Shown: positions 17,394 to 27,386, counted from the first letter of the stretch. The stretch: 45,908 bases of DNA from Actinomycetota bacterium (GCA_963169255.1 CAUJEJ010000067.1:1-45908), one strand, 5' to 3'. Numbers and translations are program-made. The notes: a model not told the origin generated them from the letters alone.

Positions 17394-17486
17394 ACGTTCC
17401 GTGATCTCGGATGAGCGCTGAGAGGGTGCGACCTCAGCAATACGATGCCCGTATCGGCACAATGAGGTGATGAATGGAGCACATCG

Positions 17487-18176
17487 ATGAGCGATCTGAT
17501 CGACACGACCGAGATGTACCTGCGCACGATCTTCGAACTTGAGGAAGAAGGCGTTGTTCCATTGCGCGCCCGAATCGCCGAACGCCTCGGCCAAAGCGGG
17601 CCAACCGTGTCACAAACGGTGTCTCGCATGGAACGCGATGGCCTCCTCACTGTTGAGGGTGATCGCCACCTCGAGCTCTCCGAGCAAGGCCGCGCGATGG
17701 CGACCCGCGTCATGCGCAAGCACCGCTTGTCGGAGTGCTTGTTGATCGAGGTCATTGGCGTCCCCTGGGAAGACGTCCACGCGGAAGCGTGCCGTTGGGA
17801 ACACGTGATGAGCGAATCCGTTGAACGCCGCTTGCTTGAAATCCTCGACCATCCGACTGTGTCGCCGTTTGGTAACCCGATCCCTGGCCTCGCGGAACTC
17901 GGTGAGGCAGCCACCAGTACGGACACGATGCCGACAACGTTGACGGCATTGCTTTCAACAAAGAAGCAGGACCAGGTGCGGACCACTATCCGGCGGATCG
18001 GCGAGCCACTGCAGACCAACTCCGAGCTGATGTCCAGCTTGCGACGCTCAGGGATTCGCCCTGGCGAGACAGTAAAGGTCACTCGTTCACCTGGCGGCGT
18101 GCTCGTTGGCAGCGCTGGGGAATATGTCGAACTCGACGACGCTACGGCTGCATTGATCTTCGTCGACGCAAGCTAG
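17487..18176 (+). CDS. ideR: Iron-dependent repressor, DtxR/IdeR family
   Basis: A metal-dependent transcriptional repressor of iron uptake genes. The N-terminal winged helix starts DTTEMYLRTIFELEEEG and continues with RIAERLGQSGPTVSQTVSRM. Metal-site residues of the family are all visible: the methionine of TTEMYL, His and Glu in KHRLSECLL, and C-x2-EH in HAEACRWEHVMS. The C-terminal SH3-like domain is present, so this is the three-domain IdeR/DtxR form (229 residues), not the short MntR form. It is the first gene of a run with photolyase 4 bp downstream. Confidence 0.93.
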   Translation: MSDLIDTTEMYLRTIFELEEEGVVPLRARIAERLGQSGPTVSQTVSRMERDGLLTVEGDRHLELSEQGRAMATRVMRKHRLSECLLIEVIGVPWEDVHAEACRWEHVMSESVERRLLEILDHPTVSPFGNPIPGLAELGEAATSTDTMPTTLTALLSTKKQDQVRTTIRRIGEPLQTNSELMSSLRRSGIRPGETVKVTRSPGGVLVGSAGEYVELDDATAALIFVDAS

Positions 18177-18180
18177 CCCG

Positions 18181-19584
18181 ATGCCAGCAGTCCTCTGGTT
18201 CCGGCGAGACCTGCGGTTACGCGATAACCCCGCTCTGGTTGCTGCGGCAAACGGCGACGGCAATCTAGTCCCGCTATTCGTCATAGATCCCAGGCTCTGG
18301 TCGACAAGCGGGCACGTTCGTCGCGAATGGCTACGCCGCTCGTTACACAGCCTCAACCAACAACTCGAGGGGCGACTCTGGGTCGCGGCAGGGGACCCAG
18401 CCGTCGTACTACCCGAGGTGACCCGTATCGCCGGCGCAACTTCAGTACACCTGAGTCGCGACTTCGGCGCATACGGCCAAACGCGCGACACGCTCGTCAC
18501 AACCGCCCTCAGAGCGGACGGAGTTGAGGTCATCAACACCGGCTCCCCATACGCCGTCGAACCTGGAATGGTCCGGACCGGCGGTGGCACTCGATACCGG
18601 GTGTATACGCCCTATTACCGGCAATGGGTTCAGTACGCATTCGTCGCGCCGGCACCCACGGCATCCGCCAACTGGATCGATCCCCCTGCCTCCCATCGAC
18701 TTGACGCCCACCGCGAACTAGCCGAGCAACAGAGCGATGTCCAGTTGCCTGATGTCGGCGAAGAAGCGGCCTGGCGACGGTGGGACCGATTCAAGGCCAA
18801 CGCTCTCACCGAATACGACACCGCCCGGAACCGACCAGATATCGACGGCACGAGCAGCCTGTCTGCTCACCTGCGGTGGGGCGAAATACACCCGCGGTCC
18901 CTGCTGGCAGACCTCACTGCGTACCTCAACGACCCTGCGACCGCAGCCGGTGCAACGACCTTCGCAAAAGAGATCGCCTGGCGTGAGTTCTACGCCGACG
19001 TGTGGGACGCAAACCCCACGAGCACGCACCACTCGTTGGATCCCCGATTCGACCAAGCGCTTGCCTTAGACGCCGGATCCGCGGCGGACCAGAAGTTCAT
19101 GGCGTGGCAGAACGGGCTCACTGGCTTCCCCTTCGTCGACGCTGGAATGCGGCAACTTCGCGCAACCGGATGGATGCACAACCGGGTTCGGATGGTCACC
19201 GCGTCATTCCTTGTCAAGGGACTGCACCTACCGTGGCAACGAGGGGCGGCGCATTTCATGGAATGGCTGCGTGATGGTGACGCTGCGAGCAACCAACAGG
19301 GGTGGCAGTGGGTCGCCGGTTGCGGCACCGACGCTGCACCTTTCCACCGCATCTTCAATCCGGTCAAACAAGGCCTGACGTTCGACCCGTCCGGCGACTA
19401 CGTCCGCCGTTGGGTTCCGGAGTTGGCGCAGATCGGTGGCGGCGCCGCACACGAACCGTGGCGGGTGAGAGGAACGCTGGCCGAACCCGCGGACCTGACG
19501 TACCCCGAGCCGATCATTGACCACGCAGCTGAGCGCCAAGAGGCACTGCGGCGTTTCGCCGTGTTGCCGCCGAGGAATCAATAA
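18181..19584 (+). CDS. phr: Deoxyribodipyrimidine photo-lyase
   Basis: A light-driven enzyme that splits cyclobutane pyrimidine dimers using FADH-. The N-terminal antenna domain begins AVLWFRRDLRLRDNPALV. The C-terminal FAD domain includes EIAWREFYADVW, FPFVDAGMRQLRATGWMHNR, RMVTASFLVKGLHLPWQRG and SNQQGWQWVAGCGTDAAPF. Length of 467 fits class I CPD photolyases. The start is 4 bp after the ideR stop, so the two are almost certainly co-transcribed. A cryptochrome role cannot be excluded by eye. Confidence 0.93.
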   Translation: MPAVLWFRRDLRLRDNPALVAAANGDGNLVPLFVIDPRLWSTSGHVRREWLRRSLHSLNQQLEGRLWVAAGDPAVVLPEVTRIAGATSVHLSRDFGAYGQTRDTLVTTALRADGVEVINTGSPYAVEPGMVRTGGGTRYRVYTPYYRQWVQYAFVAPAPTASANWIDPPASHRLDAHRELAEQQSDVQLPDVGEEAAWRRWDRFKANALTEYDTARNRPDIDGTSSLSAHLRWGEIHPRSLLADLTAYLNDPATAAGATTFAKEIAWREFYADVWDANPTSTHHSLDPRFDQALALDAGSAADQKFMAWQNGLTGFPFVDAGMRQLRATGWMHNRVRMVTASFLVKGLHLPWQRGAAHFMEWLRDGDAASNQQGWQWVAGCGTDAAPFHRIFNPVKQGLTFDPSGDYVRRWVPELAQIGGGAAHEPWRVRGTLAEPADLTYPEPIIDHAAERQEALRRFAVLPPRNQ

Positions 19585-19603
19585 CGACTGCGACAATTGC
19601 GCG

Positions 19604-20440
19604 GTGACCCAAATCATCGCCGCGCTCTCACTTAAGGGTGGAGTCGGAAAGACCAGCGTCGTGCTTGGCCTTGCCGGGGCTGCCGCGGAACGTGGGCTGC
19701 GCGTCCTCGTTGTTGACCTCGATCCGCAGGCAAACTCGACCGCCTCACTCGACCCTCACCACACCCCGTTCACCAGCTCGGATGTGCTGTTTGACGCACG
19801 TCCCGGGATCGCGAGCGAGGCCATCGTCAGCTCTGGCTGGGACTCACAGATCCAGCTACTTCCGAGCGAACGTGCGTTGGAGCACCGTGCGACGCCGGAT
19901 GGACCGGACTCCTCTCAGAGGCTCAAACGCGCACTCACTGGGGTCACCGAGGCGTTCGACCTCGTCCTCATTGACTGCCCGCCTTCGCTCGGCGAGCTCA
20001 CCCGCAATGCCCTGTACGCAGCTACTGATGCGCTCGTCGTCACCGAGCCGTCATTCTTTGCCGTCAATGGCGCTGAACAAGCACTCGAAGCGGTCTCGAT
20101 CGTCAGCACGCACGGCAATCCGCAATTGCGCCCGATCGGGATCGTGGCGAACCGCGTTCGCCCGACCCTGCCTGAGCACAACTACCGAATGGACGAGCTC
20201 CGATCCGCATTCGGCGACCTCGTGCTCGGCGGGCTCCCCGACCGCGCGGCGATCCAACAGGCCCAGGGCGCCTGCGTTCCCGTCCAGCAGTGGACAAGCA
20301 ACGGCGCTGCCGACATCAACAACGCACTAGGCCGGCTGCTCGATGAGCTCCGACCCACCATCGAAACCGCAGACCTCAGGCAGGCGTCCGCTCGACCTGC
20401 CCTCGTGACCACAAGCACGAACGAAGGACCACGTTCATGA
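19604..20440 (+). CDS. ParA-family partition ATPase (orphan)
   Basis: A deviant-Walker ATPase that forms dynamic gradients on nucleoid DNA to position cargo. From the GTG start it reads MTQIIAALSLKGGVGKTS with the signature lysine of KGGVGKT. It continues with VLVVDLDPQANSTASL (Walker A') and LVLIDCPPSLGELTRNAL (Walker B). At 278 residues without an N-terminal HTH it is a short, Soj-like or McdA-like form. The ORF track adds 29 codons that overlap phr. The GTG at 19604 is preferred because the family begins there and the gap to phr is then 19 bp. It overlaps the next gene by ATGA, so the partner is translationally coupled. Confidence 0.88.
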   Translation: MTQIIAALSLKGGVGKTSVVLGLAGAAAERGLRVLVVDLDPQANSTASLDPHHTPFTSSDVLFDARPGIASEAIVSSGWDSQIQLLPSERALEHRATPDGPDSSQRLKRALTGVTEAFDLVLIDCPPSLGELTRNALYAATDALVVTEPSFFAVNGAEQALEAVSIVSTHGNPQLRPIGIVANRVRPTLPEHNYRMDELRSAFGDLVLGGLPDRAAIQQAQGACVPVQQWTSNGAADINNALGRLLDELRPTIETADLRQASARPALVTTSTNEGPRS

Positions 20441-20967
20441 CGAATCCAGCTCCACGCCCAGCGCTGCGCAAGGCACCCGATGCCGACGTCCATCCGGCAG
20501 CGGGCCAGCCTCAGACAACACAGCCGTTAAAGCGCGCCACGGGGCAAACCGCTGCGTCAAACGATCGGAATACCACCCAGATTGACCTACGAAATCGCGT
20601 ATCTGCCGAGGTTGCTGATCACCCGGTAGTAGCGTCCAATCTGACCGTCAACCCCGGCGGCTCCGACACCGAAGGGCTAGAAGCGGTGGCAAAGAAGTCA
20701 AAGAAGTCGAACAAGGGCTCGAGCAAGGCAAAGAGCTCCAGCAAGAAGAGCAGCAAGAAGAACGACAAGAAAAAGAAGAAGAGCGGTAAGGGCAAGAAGA
20801 AAAAAGGCAAGGGAGCCCAACCCGGCGCACGGACGGATATGCGGATCAGCGTTGCGACGCAGGTGCCCACGTCCGTGCGCCGCGCCTTGCGCACAAGCGC
20901 CAAGGCCCGCGGAACCAGCGTTGAAGACCGGGTTGATTCGTTCGTCACGTCGTTGCGCGAGAGCTAA
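20437..20967 (+). CDS. Lysine-rich protein with C-terminal RHH-like domain, probable ParA partner
   Basis: No named family was recognised. Three parts are visible. The first 80 residues are polar and low complexity. Next comes an extremely lysine/serine-rich block of about 45 residues (SKKSSKKNDKKKKKSGKGKK). A 40-residue C-terminus, RISVATQVPTSVRRALRTSA followed by a predicted helix, looks like a ribbon-helix-helix fold. The basic block resembles histone-H1-like tails that bind nucleoid DNA. The start overlaps the parA stop (ATGA), the usual layout for ParA with its DNA- or cargo-binding adaptor. An internal GTG giving MAKKSKKSNKG has GAAGGG upstream and may give a shorter form of about 94 residues. 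Confidence 0.7.
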   Translation: MTNPAPRPALRKAPDADVHPAAGQPQTTQPLKRATGQTAASNDRNTTQIDLRNRVSAEVADHPVVASNLTVNPGGSDTEGLEAVAKKSKKSNKGSSKAKSSSKKSSKKNDKKKKKSGKGKKKKGKGAQPGARTDMRISVATQVPTSVRRALRTSAKARGTSVEDRVDSFVTSLRES

Positions 20968-20986
20968 CCCGCGACCTCACTGAACT

Positions 20987-21054
20987 CCCGTGAATTCGAT
21001 ACGCAAAGATTGCCCGGAGAATCGCCGGGGCCACCGCCTCGAATTCGACACGGG
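20987..21054 (+). terminator. Stem-loop terminator after the ideR-phr-parA run
   Basis: CCCGTG and AATTCGA on the left pair with TCGAATT and CACGGG on the right (3-nt bulge), enclosing a smaller GCCCGG/CCGGGGC hairpin. It begins 20 nt past the stop codon. No T-tract follows, as is common in actinobacteria. Confidence 0.55.
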
Positions 21055-21109
21055 TGTGCGGCTGCTAGACCAGCAGATCGGCACCCGCGCATGAAGTGGG
21101 AGTCAACGT

Positions 21110-22231
21110 ATGTCAGATTTTGTCCCCGGCCTTGAGGGCGTTATCGCATTCGAGACCGAGATCGCTGAACCCGACAAAGAGGGCAGCTCGCTGCGATACC
21201 GCGGCGTCGATATCGAAGACCTAGTTGGTCGCGTCTCATTCGGTCACATCTGGGGCCTGCTCGTTGACGCAGAGTTCAACCCAGGACTGCCCCCCGCGCA
21301 GCCATTCCCGATCCCTGTTCACTCTGGCGATGTGCGCGTCGACGTGCAATCCGCGATCGCGATGCTTGCACCTGCATGGGGGCTTCGCCCACTGCTGGAC
21401 ATCGAAGACCAGACAGCTCGCGACAACCTCGCGAACGTATCCGTGATGGCGATGTCGTTCGTCGCCCAATCAGCGCGCGGACTCGGTCAGCCGATGGTTC
21501 CCGAAACCCGCATCGATGAGGCAAAGTCAGTCGTTGAGCGCTTTATGGTCCGTTGGCGCGGCGAGCCAGATCCACGCCACGTTCAGGCCGTAGATGCCTA
21601 CTTCGTGTCGGCGGCTGAGCACGGGATGAACGCGTCAACGTTCACGTCCCGAGTGATTGCATCAACGGGTGCCGACGTCGCTGCAGCAATCTCCGGCGCA
21701 ATCGGCGCCATGAGTGGCCCGCTCCACGGCGGGGCCCCGAGCCGGGTGCTCGGAATGATCGAAGAAATCGAACGCACCGGCGATGCCCGCGCGTACGTCA
21801 AGAACGTGCTCGACAGCGGCGATCGCCTCATGGGCTTCGGTCACCGTGTGTACCGCGCGGAGGATCCGCGTGCGCGCGTCCTCCGCCGCACCGCGAAGGA
21901 ACTCGACGCACCCCGCTATGAAGTTGCCGAAGCGCTCGAGCAAGCGGCACTGGCCGAACTTCGGGAACGACGCCCCGATCGCGTCCTGGAGACGAACGTG
22001 GAGTTCTGGGCGGCGATCGTCCTGGACTTCGCCGAGGTGCCGAGCCACATGTTCACATCGATGTTCACCTGTGCCCGACTCGCTGGCTGGAGCGCGCACG
22101 TCATGGAACAGAAGAAGACCGGCCGCCTCATCCGCCCGTCAGCGCGCTACGTGGGACCAGCACCCCGCAAGCCCGAAGACGTCAAGGGCTGGAACCCGGA
22201 GACCATGGCACCGACCGGATACACCGCGTAG
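21110..22231 (+). CDS. citA: Citrate synthase (type II-like, CitA)
   Basis: Condenses acetyl-CoA and oxaloacetate to citrate. Family blocks are FETEIAEPDKEGSSLRYRGVDIEDL, GAIGAMSGPLHGGAPSRVLGM with the active histidine, MGFGHRVYRAEDPRARVLRR and the C-terminal FTCARLAGWSAHVMEQKKTGRLIRP. At 373 residues it matches the shorter actinobacterial citrate synthase 2. It sits close to serC, as in mycobacteria. A GGGAG ribosome site precedes the ATG. 2-methylcitrate synthase activity is an alternative for this family, but no prp genes are nearby. Confidence 0.9.
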   Translation: MSDFVPGLEGVIAFETEIAEPDKEGSSLRYRGVDIEDLVGRVSFGHIWGLLVDAEFNPGLPPAQPFPIPVHSGDVRVDVQSAIAMLAPAWGLRPLLDIEDQTARDNLANVSVMAMSFVAQSARGLGQPMVPETRIDEAKSVVERFMVRWRGEPDPRHVQAVDAYFVSAAEHGMNASTFTSRVIASTGADVAAAISGAIGAMSGPLHGGAPSRVLGMIEEIERTGDARAYVKNVLDSGDRLMGFGHRVYRAEDPRARVLRRTAKELDAPRYEVAEALEQAALAELRERRPDRVLETNVEFWAAIVLDFAEVPSHMFTSMFTCARLAGWSAHVMEQKKTGRLIRPSARYVGPAPRKPEDVKGWNPETMAPTGYTA

Positions 22232-22274
22232 CCACCCGCTATTTCACTCGACCGCAACCCTCGCCGCACCACAT

Positions 22275-22302
22275 CAGATCCAAGCTCTGACGCTTAGATC
22301 TG
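22275..22302 (+). terminator. Hairpin terminator after citA
   Basis: The arms CAGATC-C-AAGC and GCTT-AGATCTG form an approximately 10-bp stem around a 6-nt loop, 44 nt after the citA stop. A short T-run (GGGGGTTTTG) lies further downstream. It separates citA from serC. Confidence 0.55.
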
Positions 22303-22373
22303 ACGGTGCCGCGGGGGTTTTGCGTCACATTTGGCGGACCCCGGCGCGAACGGGCGGGGAAGGCGCGGCCTAG

Positions 22374-24437
<2,064 letters not shown>

Positions 24438-24456
24438 AGGGCATAGCCTGTCAGGT

Positions 24457-25035
24457 ATGTCGAATCCCATCGGTCCGGGTGACCCCACCGAACCCCATGG
24501 CATCCCAGCAGTCAACCCGCCGCCGGCGGGACCACCGACTGCAGAGCAGCCAGCGGTCGATCCGACACAGGTCATGCCGCCACCCGGCGCGTACCCGGCC
24601 GCTGGCGGATACCCGCCCGCTGGTTACCCGCCAGTCCCACCTGTGCCTGGCGGCCCGGGCGGCCCCGGTGACCCCTACGGCGACGAGCCCAAGCGCTCGA
24701 TCATGGGGTGGGTGATCGGCGGCATAGTGCTTGCCGCACTCCTGGGCCTCGTCGGCGGAGCAGTCTGGGCAGCAAACGCCAACAAATCTCCAACACCAAC
24801 ACCGAGCGCGACGACGAGCAGCGCAACCGCATCGCCAACTCGAACCACCGCCGCGCCAACGACCCGGCCCCCGACACCCACACCGACACGAACGACGAGC
24901 ACCCCAACGCCGACTCCAACCAAGTCGACTGCAACCCCACCGCCGCCAGAGCAGACCAAGCCTCCAGTCCAGAACGGTGCAGTCAGCACACCCACTCTGC
25001 AGGGTCCACCGCTAGGCGAGGCCGGGCCGAACTAA
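24457..25035 (+). CDS. Proline-rich single-pass membrane protein with Thr/Pro-rich extracellular tail
   Basis: No enzymatic family was recognised. The N-terminal 80 residues are cytoplasmic and rich in P, G and Y (PAAGGYPPAGYPPVPPVPGG). One transmembrane helix follows (WVIGGIVLAALLGLVGGAVWAA). The extracellular tail of about 85 residues is almost all Thr, Pro, Ser and Lys, and looks like a wall-spanning, possibly O-glycosylated stalk. It ends with VQNGAVSTPTLQGPPLGEAG. Such proteins are common envelope components in actinobacteria. Its start lies only 19 bp from the divergent lipoprotein start, so the promoters overlap coding sequence. Confidence 0.75.
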   Translation: MSNPIGPGDPTEPHGIPAVNPPPAGPPTAEQPAVDPTQVMPPPGAYPAAGGYPPAGYPPVPPVPGGPGGPGDPYGDEPKRSIMGWVIGGIVLAALLGLVGGAVWAANANKSPTPTPSATTSSATASPTRTTAAPTTRPPTPTPTRTTSTPTPTPTKSTATPPPPEQTKPPVQNGAVSTPTLQGPPLGEAGPN

Positions 25036-25075
25036 AGCAACACAACAAAGCCGCCACGCAATGGAATAGGCGCGT

Positions 25076-25118
25076 ATCTACTCGGGTTTCGAGTCCATTC
25101 ACACCCACCTGAGTAGAT
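25076..25118. terminator. Inverted repeat ATCTACTCGGG / CCTGAGTAGAT
   Basis: About 10 of 11 positions pair across a 21-nt loop, between the proline-rich protein stop and the start of the secreted small protein. It may terminate the upstream gene. It ends 10 nt before the next ATG, so it could also mask that ribosome site. Confidence 0.45.
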
Positions 25119-25128
25119 CGGACACACA

Positions 25129-25425
25129 ATGAATCGACCTGTACGCGTTCTTGCCGCCGCAATGCTGACGGGCGGGATGGCCGTCGGAGTTGGCGCGCTC
25201 GCTGCCCCAGCAAGTCCGGCATCCGCGGAATCGATGGCTCGCGGAGTGTCGACCTGCGGACAACTTCGGGCACAACACCCAGAAGGAATCGCAAAGACGA
25301 AGAAGGCTGCAAAGCGTGCAGTGAAGGCGGGATACCAAAAGCCATTCGTCTGCAAGCACGTGTATCTGCAGCTCAAGCACCTTGACCGCAACCGCAACAA
25401 GTCAGTGTGCGAAGTCCCGCGCTAG
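25129..25425 (+). CDS. Secreted small protein with degenerate Excalibur-like domain
   Basis: A 98-residue exported protein with a clear Sec signal (VLAAAMLTGGMAVGVGALAAPASPASA). The mature part has TCGQLRAQHPEGIAKTKKAAKRA and ends HLDRNRNKSVCEVPR. Order and cysteines match the Excalibur fold, whose calcium loop is normally DxDxDGxxCE. Here the loop reads DRNRNKSVCE, so two of the acidic ligands are Asn or changed and calcium binding is doubtful. Excalibur proteins sit at the cell surface and are often fused to nucleases, but no nuclease is attached here. Confidence 0.75.
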   Translation: MNRPVRVLAAAMLTGGMAVGVGALAAPASPASAESMARGVSTCGQLRAQHPEGIAKTKKAAKRAVKAGYQKPFVCKHVYLQLKHLDRNRNKSVCEVPR

Positions 25426-25438
25426 CGGCCCGTTGGGC

Positions 25439-25537
25439 CTACCTGAAGAACGCAGCGATCACCACTACCGCGACAAGGCCAAAGAGAACGAGCAAGGTTG
25501 CTAGTCGACGCGATCGGGGATCCACACGCGTAACCAT
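25439..25537 (-). CDS. 32-residue single-pass membrane protein
   Basis: This small ORF is below the ORF-track cutoff. It reads MVTRVDPRSRRLATLLVLFG, then a hydrophobic run ending in AAFFR and a TAG stop. An arginine-rich head followed by one helix of about 18 hydrophobic residues is typical of small actinobacterial membrane proteins. It fills the gap between two plus-strand genes. The ribosome site is weak, so the evidence is sequence pattern only. Confidence 0.5.
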   Translation of the reverse strand: MVTRVDPRSRRLATLLVLFGLVAVVVIAAFFR

Positions 25538-25560
25538 ACGCCCGGCGTTAGCCTTGGGGT

Positions 25561-25827
25561 GTGGCCACCGATTCTGAACAAATCAATTCCCTCGTCGCGT
25601 CAACCAAACCACTCGATGTGGATGGCGTGACGGCTGCGATCGCGGGAACCGCTTGTTTCGCCCTCGCGTTTGTCGTCCTCCTCTTCTTCCGTTCCGCCCT
25701 CGAAGAAAGCGGAAGCACCTGGTGGCTGTGGACCTGCTTGGCTGGCGCGGTTATGGGGATCTTGGGTATTGCCTACACAACCCGCCGCCGTGCGGCCTAC
25801 CGGGCTGCCGGACGGACAGCACGGTAG
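25561..25827 (+). CDS. DUF2530 family membrane protein
   Basis: An 88-residue protein with the DUF2530 layout. A short head ends in KPLDVDGVTAAIAGTACFAL, followed by two transmembrane helices (FALAFVVLLFFRSAL and WLWTCLAGAVMGILGIAY) and a basic tail. The function of the family is unknown. The start is GTG. It lies 3 bp before the DUF3027 gene, as in other actinobacteria, so the two are co-transcribed. Confidence 0.8.
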   Translation: MATDSEQINSLVASTKPLDVDGVTAAIAGTACFALAFVVLLFFRSALEESGSTWWLWTCLAGAVMGILGIAYTTRRRAAYRAAGRTAR

Positions 25828-25830
25828 GGG

Positions 25831-26928
25831 ATGATGGCGCCCGTGACTGAATCCGCCGAACTCGTCGTCGACCCGCAGCTTGCCGCAGCTGTCGAGCTCG
25901 CACGCGAAGTCCTCGCCCAGGACATTCCGAACGATGCGATCGGCGAACACCTAGAGGTCGTCGCTGAGGCTGAACTCGTCGCGACCCACCTGTTCGCGTG
26001 CAACAACCCTGGCTACGTCGGTTGGCGCTGGGCAGTCAACGTGACCCGAGTCCCCGACAGTGACGTCGTAACCGTCAACGAGACGGTCCTGCTCCCCGGC
26101 AACGGATCCCTGCTCTCGCCGCAGTGGCTGCCATGGGATGAGCGCGTAGAGGCTGGCGACCTGGGTGTTGGCGATGTGCTCCCGACCGCGCCTGACGACC
26201 CTCGGCTTCTGCCTGGCTATACCGGCGCAGACCTTGACGACACCGAAGATGATGACCTCAAGCCATTGGGCTGGGAACTCGGTTTGGGTCGCGTCCGCGT
26301 ACTTTCCGTGGAGGGTCGCGAGGCGGCTGCGGACCGCTGGGCAGCAGGGGACAACGGCCCCGATTCGCCGATCGCGAAGTCCGCGACAGACCAGTGCTCG
26401 ACCTGCGGATTCCTCATTGCGATGACGGGGCCGCTTGGTCGGGCATTCGGACTGTGCGCCAACGAGTTCTCCCCGTCCGACGGCAGCGTCGTTTCGCTCG
26501 ACCACGGATGTGGTGCGCACAGCGAGGCTGAACCAGAACCGCCGCCCATCGTTGTTATCGACCTTGTCGTTGACGATCTTTCCCCTGACGGCCTCGACAC
26601 TGAAGAACTCACCGATGCAGAGTTGGAGGCGCCAGACGAGGCGCTCATCGACTCGATCGAGGACGAGGCGGCAGAATTGGTCGCGGCTGTCAGCGACGAA
26701 TCTGCCGACGCGGAAGTTGAGGCCGTGGAAGCCGAGGCAGTTGTGGCCGAGGCTGTCGTGGCCGAACTCATCGATGAAGCTGCAGCGGGCACCGACGATG
26801 CACCTTTAGTCGTAGACGAGGCGGAAGCGGCCCCTAGCCCAACTGTCGCGGTTGCCGAGGCCGAAGCTTCTGCCACCACCGACGAATCAAACGAAACCTC
26901 GAACGATGGAGTGGAGACGACAACGTGA
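25831..26928 (+). CDS. DUF3027 family protein with acidic C-terminal tail
   Basis: The conserved N-terminal domain (to about residue 230) contains THLFACNNPGYVGWRWAVNV and LSPQWLPWDERVEAGDLGVGD. A possible metal-binding pair lies in CSTCGFLIAMTG and LCANEFSPSDG...HGCGAH. These are features of DUF3027 (Mycobacterium Rv0883c). The last 130 residues are a low-complexity acidic/alanine-rich tail (AVSDESADAEVEAVEAEAVV), probably disordered. Molecular role is unknown. The gene ends by overlapping the next start. An internal GTG (MTESAELV) is an alternative start. Confidence 0.85.
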   Translation: MMAPVTESAELVVDPQLAAAVELAREVLAQDIPNDAIGEHLEVVAEAELVATHLFACNNPGYVGWRWAVNVTRVPDSDVVTVNETVLLPGNGSLLSPQWLPWDERVEAGDLGVGDVLPTAPDDPRLLPGYTGADLDDTEDDDLKPLGWELGLGRVRVLSVEGREAAADRWAAGDNGPDSPIAKSATDQCSTCGFLIAMTGPLGRAFGLCANEFSPSDGSVVSLDHGCGAHSEAEPEPPPIVVIDLVVDDLSPDGLDTEELTDAELEAPDEALIDSIEDEAAELVAAVSDESADAEVEAVEAEAVVAEAVVAELIDEAAAGTDDAPLVVDEAEAAPSPTVAVAEAEASATTDESNETSNDGVETTT

Positions 26929-27386
26929 AGCTGCAGGTTCTCGCCGCAGGAGTTGCTGGCGTCGCGGTCTTAGCGCTTGCTGGCTGCACCAAACCGACCC
27001 CCGAAGTCACCGTTTGGTCCGGCACATCGAGTGTCGTTCGCCCCGCTACGTGTTGGGCACCCGACACCACGGTCACGCAAGCTGTGCGCGACTGCATCGC
27101 GCAAGCAACGAGTCAGCCCACCGACAGCATTCCCACGCTTGAAGTCACACCGGGCGACGTGGTTGGTATCAACGTCGACGAGCCCCTCGTAGAGGCAACC
27201 TGGTTGCCGTCTGTGGGCGGGCAGGCATTGTCACAGGGTCCGATCGATGAGTCGTACTTCCGCTTCACCTACCCCAACGTCGAGACCCCGCCGGAAGGAT
27301 TCCTGCTCGCGGTGACCGCTCGTGGGACAGCGGCGGATCAAGACCGAGGCCTCTGGCTCTTCCGCCTCGTACCCGCGACCAACTAG
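26925..27386 (+). CDS. Small lipoprotein, possibly DUF2771-like
   Basis: A GTG start overlapping the DUF3027 stop gives MKLQVLAAGVAGVAVLALAGC, a clear lipoprotein signal with lipobox LAGC. The mature 130 residues contain two cysteines (ATCWAPD and VRDCIAQ) likely to form a disulfide. A strand-rich C-terminus follows (EGFLLAVTARGTAADQDRGLWLFRL). A DUF2771-type lipoprotein is sometimes found next to DUF3027, and the match here is by layout only. It is probably the last gene of the DUF2530-DUF3027 run. Confidence 0.7.
   Translation: MKLQVLAAGVAGVAVLALAGCTKPTPEVTVWSGTSSVVRPATCWAPDTTVTQAVRDCIAQATSQPTDSIPTLEVTPGDVVGINVDEPLVEATWLPSVGGQALSQGPIDESYFRFTYPNVETPPEGFLLAVTARGTAADQDRGLWLFRLVPATN

Larger units (their letters stand above)
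17154..17486. promoter_or_regulatory. AT-richer divergent intergenic region between peptidase and ideR
   Basis: These 333 bp hold no gene. They contain the leader hairpin (17192-17238) and a palindrome (17378-17393), and the promoters for both divergent genes must lie here. The central part (about 17280-17400) is clearly richer in A+T than its surroundings. Exact promoters are not called. Confidence 0.5.

Noticed and set aside
17154-17486. ydaO (c-di-AMP) riboswitch upstream of the NlpC/P60 gene
   Set aside because: Expected from such genes, but the conserved core blocks were not found by eye; only an unassigned hairpin is claimed.
20619-20948. Minus-strand Phe/Leu-rich ORF resembling a membrane protein
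   Set aside because: It is the complement of the lysine-rich block (AAG read as CTT), not a real hydrophobic gene.
26217-26879. 220-residue minus-strand Ser/Ala-rich ORF
   Set aside because: It is the shadow of the repetitive acidic DUF3027 tail.
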